Assembly: GCA_031255115.1 (NCBI GenBank)
Contig: JAIRTD010000221.1
Location: forward strand, 1-14,963
Length of the DNA: 14,963 nt
Reading direction: 5' to 3'
Origin: Spirochaetaceae bacterium
GTDB lineage: Bacteria; Spirochaetota; Spirochaetia; Treponematales; Breznakiellaceae
Part shown: positions 7,792 to 14,615 of the stretch, in pieces
How positions within the stretch are numbered: the stretch's first letter is position 1
Layout: each line of letters begins with the position of its first letter
Translations under genes and position numbers: made by a program
Notes under the pieces: generated by a model
Seen by the model: the letters and a program-made list of their open reading frames with translations, nothing else
The model's database searches: none
Told to the model about the DNA's origin: nothing

Positions 7792-7823
7792 AAAAAAAAT
7801 ACGAAGCGCCGGAAAGGCAGCTT
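7792..7823 (-). terminator. Terminator-like hairpin in the argG leader (candidate attenuator)
   Basis: On the minus strand AAGC-T-GCC, loop TTTCC, GGC-GCTT forms seven pairs with one bulged T. It is followed by CGTA and a run of eight T. It lies about 55 bases before the argG start and downstream of the predicted promoter at 7859-7887. It would therefore cut the argGH message short unless disrupted. I see no clear alternative antiterminator stem, no Arg-rich leader peptide and no T-box. It could instead be the end of transcripts reading in from the upstream helicase gene. Confidence 0.45.
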
Positions 7824-7858
7824 GTAAAAAAACAGCCGGATTTTGAAGCAAGCCCAAT

Positions 7859-7887
7859 ATTATCCCCTGACATTCTTAGAATGTCAG
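7859..7887 (-). promoter_or_regulatory. argG promoter
   Basis: On the minus strand CTGACA (7882-7887) is followed after 17 bases by GATAAT (7859-7864). Both hexamers match sigma-70 consensus in five of six positions. It predicts a leader of about 115 bases to argG. The -35 hexamer and most of the spacer are inside the palindrome at 7867-7887. A second TATAAT at 7898-7903 has only a weak -35. Confidence 0.55.
7867..7887. promoter_or_regulatory. Perfect palindrome over the argG promoter (candidate operator)
   Basis: Ten-base arms CTGACATTCT and AGAATGTCAG flank a single central T with no mismatch. No T run follows on either strand, so it does not look like a terminator. Its position over -35 and spacer is classical for a repressor site. 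Its sequence is not an obvious ARG box of the Escherichia or Bacillus type, so the regulator is unknown; arginine control is an inference from the downstream genes. Confidence 0.55.
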
Positions 7888-7905
7888 AGAATTCCGATTA
7901 TAATT

Positions 7906-7947
7906 GTTTGCCAGTCAAAGAATTAACTAATTCATTGCCTGACAAAC
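7906..7947. repeat. Long imperfect inverted repeat after the EndoQ-UvrD gene
   Basis: Two 20-base arms (7906-7925 and 7928-7947) match at 17 of 20 positions when one is reversed and complemented, separated by AC. It starts five bases after the helicase stop codon. No T run follows, so it is not a standard terminator. It may protect the 3' end of the helicase message or serve as a second protein-binding site upstream of argG. Confidence 0.5.
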
Positions 7948-7951
7948 TTAA

Positions 7952-10900
7952 CTATGGAGTATAAAAAAGTTCTCCCTGGGGGTCTTTTTTCCCGGGGCTT
8001 CCGGCCTTGATGATGGGCACCAGTTTTTCGAGTTCGTCCAGAAAACGGCTGGGCCTTCCTTTTAACAGCCTGCCCCGGAAATGCCGCGACATGGCCCAGG
8101 AGAGGTTCAGCCCCTTGCGGGCTCTGGTCATGGCCACATAGAGGAGGCGCTTTTCTTCTTCTATATCTACTTCCTGTGAATCGTAGAGGGTAAAGGGCAC
8201 TATGCCTTCTTCAAGTCCGGGGACAAATACATAGTCGAACTCAAGGCCCTTTGAAGCGTGCATGGTCAGGAGGGAGACGCCTTTTGCCGGGGGCAGATTG
8301 AAGGGTATCTCTTCGCGCTGTTCGGCGCTGTCGTTGTACTCATAGGGTATGCCGTGGTCCTCAAGGGCCTTGATAAAAGGCGCTGCCATGACTCCGGCAC
8401 GGAACAGTATGGCGCAGTCCTCAGGCGCGGCTTCGCCTGAACCGGCGGCGTTTGAGTCTATGGCGAAAAATGAAGCGCCGCCTATGAGGGCCGAGATGCG
8501 CCGGGCTATGCCTTCGGCCTCGGCCTTGTCTGTCGCGTAAGCGGCGCGGAAAAGTTCCACCGCCTCGCCCGATCCCGCCATTTCCCGGCCGGAGAGCAGA
8601 CCCGCGGCCTGTATGATGGGAAGGGCGCAGCGGAAACTTCGGGTAAGTTCAAAGCGGACGGCGTCAGGATAGTCTTCGGGAAAGCGGTCGATAAAGCGTT
8701 TGTCGGAACCCCTAAAGCCGTAAATGGCCTGATTGGGGTCGCCGATTACCCAAAGAGACGGGCCTCCGCTTTGGGTTGGGGCAAGAAGCCGTATCAGAAT
8801 GTACTGGGCAAAATTAACATCCTGATATTCGTCTACAAAAATAAAACGGAACTGTTCCTGATAACGGGCCAGTATATTTTCATGGCGCAAAAAAAGTCTT
8901 GCCAGGCCCGATATGAGGTCGTCATAGTCAAGCTGCGCCAGGGCGCGGAGCCGTTTCCGGTATTCGCCATAGAGCGCCTCCATCGCGGGCAGAGGAGCGG
9001 TAAGGCCGAAACTTCCGGCAAAAGATTGAAGCAATTCCCGGAAGCCGCTGTCAGACGCGTCAAAGGGCGGTTCTGTTTCGCCGGGAAGTAGCAGATAACG
9101 CTTGCGGCTTTCTATATAAGCGCCGAGCTTCCGGGGCCGTATTTTCTTTGCGCCGTCCCCGCCTGCGGAAAAAGCCCCGCATAGCTCCGCAAGCAGGGCG
9201 TCCCGTTCTTCTTCTCCGATGATGGAAAAATCAGCAGGAAGCCCCGCCGCCTTTGCTTCGTTTCGCAGTATGAACGCGGCAAGAGAATGAAAGGTCGCCG
9301 TAAAGACGCTGCCGGAAGAAGGGCGTTTGGCGCAAGATGGATCCGCGCGCAGGTCTAAAGCCGGAACAGACGCTGCGCCGTTTTTCTGCACTCTGTCCCT
9401 GAGTTCCGCCGCGGCCTTGACCGTAAAACTCAAGGCCAAGATTGAAGAAGGCGCGGCGCCTTCTCTTATAAGCCGCTTTATGCGTTCACTTAATACGGCG
9501 GTCTTGCCTGTTCCCGGCCCGGCTATGATGACGGCCCTGGGAGTTTCTGCCCCTATGATGTTTTTTTGAATTTCGTCAGGAACAAAAGCCCGAAGCTCCG
9601 GCCGCCTTGCGGGGCCGTCTGCGACAAAATGATCTTTTGCGGCGGCATCCTTTTTTCCGCGGCCCCGGACAGCCGGGAGAGTTGGAGCGGCCCGCCCCTT
9701 CGCCGCCGAGGTTGCCATTGCGGCTGGTGTTGCCGCCGGGATTGCTGACGCGGGTGTTGCTGTCGCGGCTGGTATCGTCGTTACTGCCAGGGTTGCCATT
9801 GCGGCTGATGTTGCCGCCGGGATTGCTGACGCTGGTGTTGCTGTCGCGGCTGGTGTTGTCGCCGGGACCGCTTGAGGGCTGTTTTCAAAAAGATCCTGTT
9901 CATCACGGGCGGGGAATTTTTTCTCGCCGCTAAATACCCTGACAACGCCGTACTCGCCGTCATAGCCGGGGCTTATGGACACAGCGCCTGAACGCATGCG
10001 CCTAATCGCTTCGGCAAGGAGCTCTCCCTGGACAGCCAGGCCCTTTATGCGCCCAAGCTCGCCGGTGTCCGCGTCCATGAGTATGGATAATTCGCTGCCG
10101 GCCTTTTCTATAAGGTCTGAATACAGGCCGCTGACTTTTTTTGACGACGGCCCCGATCCGGTAATTTCGCCTAACAGTTCGTGAAGTGGTATGAGCGAAT
10201 AATAGGGGTTTGCATTGGCCTGCCTTGATTCGCCGCTACCTGAAATTGCGTTACCAGAAACCGCGCCGCCCGGGGATTGGCCGTCCGGGGATTGGCCGGG
10301 GCAGGACGCCTTTTCGTCAACCGGGCGGCCGGCCAGTTCCAGCACCCGCCCCATGACTCCCCTGGTGAGGGGTTTGCCGCACACAGGGCAGATGAGCGTG
10401 CCGTCATTCATATAGACACCGCAGACGCGGTGGCCGTCGTAGTGGTACTTTCCCTCCTGGGGAAAAAATTCAACCGTTCCCCTAACGCCTTTATTTTCGA
10501 CTTTGAGCGCGGCGCTGAGGCCCTGAAACGAAAGCTCCATGTCAAGAATTGTCGCCTCCCGTCCCAGCTTTGCCGGGGAATGGGCGTCTGAGTTTGAAAT
10601 GATAGAAAAGCCGTCAAGAAAGGGAACCGCCCAGTTCATGGGCGGGTTTGAAGAAAGCCCTGTTTCTACCGCCGGAATAAAGCGGGTATATTTCCCGTAA
10701 CATTCTTCGATTGAATCAAAACCCGACCTCGAGCCAAGCACCGAAAACCAGGGCGTCCAGATATGGGCCGGAATCAGGAGGGCCCGTTCGTCGGCGTCAA
10801 GGAGCATGGCAAGTAAATCACCTGAATCTACGCCCAGTATGGGCCTGCCGTCTGAACGTATATTGCCGGTCTTTTCGAGCCTGGACTGAAAACGCAGCGC

Positions 10901-11299
10901 CGCTTCAAAATCAGGAAGGAGGACCACATGGTGAAGCTTGCGGGTCTTGCCGTCTTTTTTGTAGATTGTGCTGATTTCTCCTGAAAGCACAAAACGCGGC
11001 GGCTGCCCGGAAGACGCGGAAGAAAGCGCGGCGCGGGCAGCGGGAAAGGGAAGCCCCTCCTCAAGGGCCGGCCCCTTTTCAAAGGCGGCGCGCGAGCTTT
11101 CCTTCAATATATAAAGACCATCTTCTGCGTCATCAAGGTTTTCCCGCAGCTCCGCAAGCCAGGCAGGATGCGTAACGTCGCCTCCGCCCATAAGCCCTAT
11201 GCCCTTGATGCGGGCCCAGCGTTCAAGACTTGCCGGCGTAAGGGCGGGACTGGTCGCGCGGGAAAAGCGGGAATGAATATGAAGGTCAGCTATGATCAT
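7952..11299 (-). CDS. EndoQ-type PHP nuclease fused to UvrD-like SF1 helicase
   Basis: 1115 residues. Residues 1-460 read as a whole EndoQ/TIGR00375-type protein: PHP metal motifs DLHIHS (H7, H9), GGGDVTHP (D41), SGEIS (E108), HHVV (123-126), PAHIWTPWF (H179) and SDAHSP (D238, H240). A zinc ribbon follows (HRVC with C293, CPVCGKPLTRGV with C304 and C307), then the C-terminal EAIRRMRSG...PGYDGEYG. EndoQ enzymes nick DNA 5' of deaminated or abasic bases. Residues about 477-550 are an Ala/Thr/Pro linker with an internal duplication. Residues about 570-1095 are a complete UvrD/Rep helicase: Walker A GPGTGKT (594-600), LSFTVKAAAELRDRV, VDEYQD (822-827), GDPNQAIYGFRGSD, TRSFR, LLTMHASKGLEFDYVFVPG and LLYVAMTRARKGL. 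The ATG fits the conserved EndoQ N-terminus. The inferred role is repair of deaminated DNA, with the helicase acting at the nick. Confidence 0.92.
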   Translation of the reverse strand: MIIADLHIHSRFSRATSPALTPASLERWARIKGIGLMGGGDVTHPAWLAELRENLDDAEDGLYILKESSRAAFEKGPALEEGLPFPAARAALSSASSGQPPRFVLSGEISTIYKKDGKTRKLHHVVLLPDFEAALRFQSRLEKTGNIRSDGRPILGVDSGDLLAMLLDADERALLIPAHIWTPWFSVLGSRSGFDSIEECYGKYTRFIPAVETGLSSNPPMNWAVPFLDGFSIISNSDAHSPAKLGREATILDMELSFQGLSAALKVENKGVRGTVEFFPQEGKYHYDGHRVCGVYMNDGTLICPVCGKPLTRGVMGRVLELAGRPVDEKASCPGQSPDGQSPGGAVSGNAISGSGESRQANANPYYSLIPLHELLGEITGSGPSSKKVSGLYSDLIEKAGSELSILMDADTGELGRIKGLAVQGELLAEAIRRMRSGAVSISPGYDGEYGVVRVFSGEKKFPARDEQDLFENSPQAVPATTPAATATPASAIPAATSAAMATLAVTTIPAATATPASAIPAATPAAMATSAAKGRAAPTLPAVRGRGKKDAAAKDHFVADGPARRPELRAFVPDEIQKNIIGAETPRAVIIAGPGTGKTAVLSERIKRLIREGAAPSSILALSFTVKAAAELRDRVQKNGAASVPALDLRADPSCAKRPSSGSVFTATFHSLAAFILRNEAKAAGLPADFSIIGEEERDALLAELCGAFSAGGDGAKKIRPRKLGAYIESRKRYLLLPGETEPPFDASDSGFRELLQSFAGSFGLTAPLPAMEALYGEYRKRLRALAQLDYDDLISGLARLFLRHENILARYQEQFRFIFVDEYQDVNFAQYILIRLLAPTQSGGPSLWVIGDPNQAIYGFRGSDKRFIDRFPEDYPDAVRFELTRSFRCALPIIQAAGLLSGREMAGSGEAVELFRAAYATDKAEAEGIARRISALIGGASFFAIDSNAAGSGEAAPEDCAILFRAGVMAAPFIKALEDHGIPYEYNDSAEQREEIPFNLPPAKGVSLLTMHASKGLEFDYVFVPGLEEGIVPFTLYDSQEVDIEEEKRLLYVAMTRARKGLNLSWAMSRHFRGRLLKGRPSRFLDELEKLVPIIKAGSPGKKDPQGELFYTP
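9711..9854 (-). repeat. 63-bp direct repeat in the inter-domain linker of the EndoQ-UvrD gene
   Basis: Copies at 9711-9773 and 9792-9854 differ at two positions, separated by 18 bases (period 81, which is 27 codons, so the frame is kept). They encode two copies of an Ala/Thr/Pro/Met-rich stretch of the linker (about residues 481-531). The near identity suggests a recent duplication or ongoing copy-number change in a flexible tether. Confidence 0.9.
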
Positions 11300-11341
11300 G
11301 CCCTCTGGCCCCGAATCTCTTTTTCGTCAGACGTGTTTGAC

Positions 11342-11365
11342 AACGCGAAGTTTCTGTTCGCTGTT
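11342..11365 (-). other. Hairpin between the Lys-tail gene and the EndoQ-UvrD gene
   Basis: On the minus strand AACAGCGAA and TTCGCGTT pair over eight positions with one bulged A around a 7-base loop. It lies in the 72-base gap. No T run follows, so I do not call it a terminator. The helicase gene has no promoter that I can defend in this gap and is probably read from the promoter at 12123-12151. Confidence 0.35.
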
Positions 11366-11371
11366 GGCGGC

Positions 11372-12082
11372 TCACTTTCCTTTTTTGGATTTTTTGCCCG
11401 CCTTTGATCCGGTGTCGGAGGATTTTGGCTTTTTGGTTTTTTTGGGCGCGGCGGTCTGTGCGGGTTTCCGCGCCGCTTTAGTACCGGCTGATTTTGAAGA
11501 TTTGCCTCCGGCCCTGGGCGGCAAGAGTCCGTTATGCGCAGACTGAACCTCGTCGTCCGGCGCGTCCATGCCTTCGGCCCTGGTAAGGGAAGCTGTTTTA
11601 AGCAGCGATCCGGTTTTGTCGTCTTTTTCTTTTTTGAACTCTGAAGGCCCTTTTTGGGATTCGTAGGCGTCTATGCCGGCAAAGGCAATGGCCCTGTCGT
11701 CGTCGCCTGAAAATCCGGCAAAGGCGCAGATGCACTGGCTGTCGTCGCTCATCACCGAACCCTTCCACCATGATTCGTTCCCCAAAACCTGGTAGTAGTT
11801 GGTCCCCGAATCTTTACCGGTTCTGCGGGAAAAGGCTATTTTTCCGTGAACCAGGGCGTCAAAATTCACTCCGTTGTTGATGACCAGTTCATCCTCATAT
11901 CCGTAATCCCGAAAATTTACGCCAAAACTCCGCGACGAGCCGTCCCATTGGTCCTTGTTTTTTTCGTTCCGCATATACACGGCCAGTACGCCCCGCTTTC
12001 CGTCATTGACATAGTCCTCATTGTCTTCGAATACGGCTGTGGCTGTTTCTTCCATAGCGTCAAGGATTTGGTTAAGGTCCAT
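11372..12082 (-). CDS. Unrecognised protein with acidic/aromatic N-domain and Lys-rich tail
   Basis: 236 residues; I do not recognise the family with confidence. The first about 145 residues look like a compact globular domain (LAVYMRN, SFGVNFRDYGY, NYYQVLGNESWWKG). The stretch CICAFAGFSGDDDRAIAFAGIDAY (split at 118-131 and 132-140) weakly recalls the end of GlcG/HbpS-type domains; this is a hint only. Residues about 193-236 are low complexity with roughly 15 lysines (KKTKKPK, KAGKKSKKGK), similar in style to histone-H1-like tails, which suggests nucleic-acid or polyanion binding. No signal peptide or membrane segment, so it should be cytoplasmic. ATG 12082 has AAGGAAGG six bases upstream; a longer in-frame reading from 12151 would overlap the promoter. 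It is followed by the EndoQ-UvrD gene after 72 bases, probably in the same transcript. Confidence 0.75.
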   Translation of the reverse strand: MDLNQILDAMEETATAVFEDNEDYVNDGKRGVLAVYMRNEKNKDQWDGSSRSFGVNFRDYGYEDELVINNGVNFDALVHGKIAFSRRTGKDSGTNYYQVLGNESWWKGSVMSDDSQCICAFAGFSGDDDRAIAFAGIDAYESQKGPSEFKKEKDDKTGSLLKTASLTRAEGMDAPDDEVQSAHNGLLPPRAGGKSSKSAGTKAARKPAQTAAPKKTKKPKSSDTGSKAGKKSKKGK

Positions 12083-12122
12083 CGCGCGCCTTCCTTTTTT
12101 TTCAGATTTGCCTGGCCCTAGA

Positions 12123-12151
12123 ACTATAGTATGAATAGTCCGGGCGGTCAA
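12123..12151 (-). promoter_or_regulatory. Sigma-70-type promoter for the Lys-tail gene (and probably EndoQ-UvrD)
   Basis: On the minus strand TTGACC (12146-12151) is followed after exactly 17 bases by TATAGT (12123-12128). It starts 18 bases after the argD stop codon. The predicted leader is about 35 bases and ends in AAGGAAGG. I see no intrinsic terminator between argD and this promoter, so some arginine-operon read-through is possible. Confidence 0.65.
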
Positions 12152-12169
12152 CGCCGTCTGCTCCCTGTC

Positions 12170-13357
12170 TTAGCCCGCCGTGTCAAGACATTCTTTAAGT
12201 ATGGCAAGGCCTTCGTCAATTTCCGCGCCGCTAATGGTATAGGGCGGGAGGAGGCGCAGGGTTTTTGGCCCGGCGCTGAGCATGAGAAGGCCGTTTCGTT
12301 TTCCGTCGGCCCTGGCTATGGCCGCTTCGAGCAGGGGCCAGGCTTCGCGGTCAATATCAATGCCGGTCATAAGCCCTCTGCCCCGTATATCGAGGATTTG
12401 CGGATGGTTCCAGGATTTGAGGGTGGACAGGATTCCTTCTCCCTTGCGCCTGATTTCGGCAAGGAATTCTTTTTGGTCCACGGTTTCAAGCACCACGAGG
12501 CCCGCCGCCGCGGCAAGGGCGTTGCCGCCAAAGGTTGAGCCGTGGTCGCCTGACTCAAATACCCCGGCGGCTTTTTCCCCGGCAAGAACAGCGCCTATGG
12601 GAACGCCGCCTGCAAGCCCCTTGGCCAGGGTAACGAGGTCGGGCTTTACGTTGTATCCTTCACAGGCGAGAAAGGTTCCGGTTCTCCCCAGGCCGCTCTG
12701 GATTTCGTCAAACATGAGCAGTATATCCCGTTCGGCGCAGAGCTTTGCCGCGGCCTGTACAAATTCTTCACTCTGGGGAAGTATGCCGCTTTCTCCCTGT
12801 ATGGGTTCCATGAGGAGGCCGCACACCGAATTGTCCAGGGCATTCTCCAGCGCCCTGCGGTCTCCGCCGGGTATATACGCAAAGCCTTCGGTAAAGGGCC
12901 CAAAGTCTTTGTGGAATTTATCCTGCCCTGTGGCCGCGAGGGTGCTGATGGTTCTCCCGTGAAAACTTCCCTTGAGGGTGACTATACGGTGCCGTCCCGC
13001 TCCGTATTTTTTAAGTGAATACTTCCGGGCTATTTTGCAGGCGCCTTCATTGGCCTCAGCGCCCGAATTGGCGAGAAAGACTTTTTGCATACCCGCGCCG
13101 GAACAGGCTTTTACCAGCCTTTCGGCAAAGGCCCGTGCTGTATCGCTCTGAAAATAATTTGAAGTATGAATGAGTTTTTCCGCCTGGCGGGAAAGGGCCG
13201 TAACCAGAGGGGCATAGCCGTGGCCGAGGCAGTTTACCGCGATGCCCGAAGTAAAATCAAGGTAGCTTCTTCCCTCTATATCGGTAAGCCACGAACCTTT
13301 TCCCCGGGAAAACACAGGCGGGAGCCGGTGATAAGTATTCATAAAAAAATCGCTCAT
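12170..13357 (-). CDS. argD: Acetylornithine aminotransferase
   Basis: 395 residues, typical length for this class-III PLP-dependent transaminase. It converts N-acetylglutamate semialdehyde with glutamate to N-acetylornithine, and relatives also serve succinyl-diaminopimelate in lysine synthesis. Seen: YLDFTSGIAVNCLGHGYAP (32-50), the cofactor-phosphate region ANSGAEANE (96-104), GSFHGRT (130-136), FDEIQSGLGRTG (216-227) and the Schiff-base lysine K246 in TLAKGLAGGVPIGA. The ATG at 13357 has AGGAAGGA about six bases upstream. It follows argB after 17 bases and is the last gene of the argJ-abm-argB-argD run in this window. Confidence 0.95.
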   Translation of the reverse strand: MSDFFMNTYHRLPPVFSRGKGSWLTDIEGRSYLDFTSGIAVNCLGHGYAPLVTALSRQAEKLIHTSNYFQSDTARAFAERLVKACSGAGMQKVFLANSGAEANEGACKIARKYSLKKYGAGRHRIVTLKGSFHGRTISTLAATGQDKFHKDFGPFTEGFAYIPGGDRRALENALDNSVCGLLMEPIQGESGILPQSEEFVQAAAKLCAERDILLMFDEIQSGLGRTGTFLACEGYNVKPDLVTLAKGLAGGVPIGAVLAGEKAAGVFESGDHGSTFGGNALAAAAGLVVLETVDQKEFLAEIRRKGEGILSTLKSWNHPQILDIRGRGLMTGIDIDREAWPLLEAAIARADGKRNGLLMLSAGPKTLRLLPPYTISGAEIDEGLAILKECLDTAG

Positions 13358-13374
13358 GGTATTCCTTCCTGGCG

Positions 13375-14250
13375 TTATACGATCATGGTTCCTATGCCCT
13401 CATCGGTAAAGAGTTCGATAAGAAGGGCATGGGGAAGCCTGCCGTCGATTATATGCGTGCGGGAAACTCCGCCGTCAAGGGCAAGACTGCAACATTCAAT
13501 TTTGGGTATCATGCCCTTGCTCACTACGCCCTGTTTTTTAAGATCATCCAGTTCTTTGCGATAGATAACTTTAAGAAGCGAATCAGGATCATTGAGGTCT
13601 TTAAGTACGCCCCGGACATCGGTCATGAGAAGCAGTTTTTCGGCCTTGAGGGCGGCGGCGATTTTTGCCGCGGCAATATCGGCATTGATATTGAGGCTCT
13701 GCCCGGCGTCGCTTTCCGTACCGATAGCCACGGTAGAAACCACCGGTATATAGCCGCCGTTTAAGACCGTCTCAAGCAGGTCCGTATTGACCCTGGTTAT
13801 TTCGCCCACAAAACCCAGGTCCTCGCCGCCCGAACGGTAACGCACTCCTTCAAGAAATGAACCGTCTATGCCGCAAAGTCCCAGGGCCTGGCCTCCTGCC
13901 TGCTGCACCAGAGCGACTATGTCCTTGTTCAGCTTGCCGGCCAGCACCATCTGCACCAGTTCCATGGTCTCGGCGTCGGTATACCTGAGCCCCTGGACAA
14001 AGCGGCTTTCCTTACCGGTCTTTTTCAGGAGCTGGTCTATCTCAGGACCGCCGCCGTGGACCAGCACGGTCCTGATACCCACGCAGGCCATGAGGACCAC
14101 ATCCTGAATCACCGCCGCCTTGAGTTCCGGCGAGATCATGGCGTTGCCGCCATACTTAACCACGATGGTTTTTCCCCTATACCGCTGGATATAGGGGAGG
14201 GCATGGATAAGTATGCCCGCCCGGTCCTGGCTGCTGTTGGGTTCGCCCAT
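13375..14250 (-). CDS. argB: Acetylglutamate kinase, probably arginine-sensitive type
   Basis: 291 residues. It phosphorylates N-acetylglutamate, the second step of arginine synthesis. Seen: VVKYGGNAM (30-38), VHGGGPEI (64-71), RFVQGLRYTD (83-92) and the C-terminal HALLIELFTDEGIGTMI. The N-terminal helix before the first strand (ILIHALPYIQRYRGKTIVVKYGG, split at 13-22 and 23-35) and the C-terminal signature resemble hexameric kinases that are feedback-inhibited by arginine, as in Thermotoga and Pseudomonas. This also fits a pathway that recycles acetyl groups through ArgJ. The ATG lies three bases after the stop of the small ABM gene, with GGGGAG upstream inside that gene. Confidence 0.95.
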   Translation of the reverse strand: MGEPNSSQDRAGILIHALPYIQRYRGKTIVVKYGGNAMISPELKAAVIQDVVLMACVGIRTVLVHGGGPEIDQLLKKTGKESRFVQGLRYTDAETMELVQMVLAGKLNKDIVALVQQAGGQALGLCGIDGSFLEGVRYRSGGEDLGFVGEITRVNTDLLETVLNGGYIPVVSTVAIGTESDAGQSLNINADIAAAKIAAALKAEKLLLMTDVRGVLKDLNDPDSLLKVIYRKELDDLKKQGVVSKGMIPKIECCSLALDGGVSRTHIIDGRLPHALLIELFTDEGIGTMIV

Positions 14251-14253
14251 GCC

Positions 14254-14562
14254 CTATACAGTCTCCCCTACCCGCGCCGAAGCACTTTCCCGCATGGGGC
14301 CGAGCAGTTTGGTATACTCAACCATATGGGCCGATCTGCCGTGGGCTTTGAGGTCTTCAAAACTTTCCCACTTTTCGACCAGGGTAAGCCGGTTAGTCTG
14401 TACAGGTTCCTGAATAGCCAGGGGAGAAGCGATTTCCCTGATATAGGTGTATTCCACACAGCCCTTTTCGGCCAGCACCAGGGGACAGAGCTTCTTAATT
14501 CCCTCAAGGTACTGGTCCATCATTCCGTCTTTGATAGTGAATGTTACTACCACATGTATCAT
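14254..14562 (-). CDS. ABM/YgiN-like small dimeric alpha-beta barrel protein
   Basis: 102 residues. The pattern MIHVVVTFTIKDG, then EKGCVEYTYI, then LVEKWESFEDLKAHGRSAHM is that of the antibiotic-biosynthesis-monooxygenase (ABM) superfamily, which includes quinol monooxygenase YgiN, haem-degrading IsdG-type proteins and many enzymes of unknown function. The fold assignment is fairly safe; the reaction is not. No signal peptide, so it should be cytoplasmic. The ATG has AGGAGG seven bases upstream. It lies 53 bases after argJ and three bases before argB, so it is embedded in the arginine operon, where such a gene is not expected. A small GGCGG/CCGCC hairpin (14581-14596) lies just before its ribosome binding site. 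Confidence 0.85.
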   Translation of the reverse strand: MIHVVVTFTIKDGMMDQYLEGIKKLCPLVLAEKGCVEYTYIREIASPLAIQEPVQTNRLTLVEKWESFEDLKAHGRSAHMVEYTKLLGPMRESASARVGETV

Positions 14563-14615
14563 TATGTTGCCTCCTTGGCCGGCGGCATGAACCGCCCTCT
14601 ATATAAAACCCTATA

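Noticed and set aside
7898..7903. TATAAT as the main argG -10 box
   Set aside because: A TTGACT lies only ten bases upstream and the correctly spaced hexamer is poor. The promoter at 7859-7887 is better in both boxes and spacing, though a weak second promoter cannot be excluded.
9385..9396. A second site resembling the argH repeat (CTCTGTCCCT) inside the helicase region
   Set aside because: Only about ten bases match, and they encode conserved residues of a helicase motif; this is best explained by chance.
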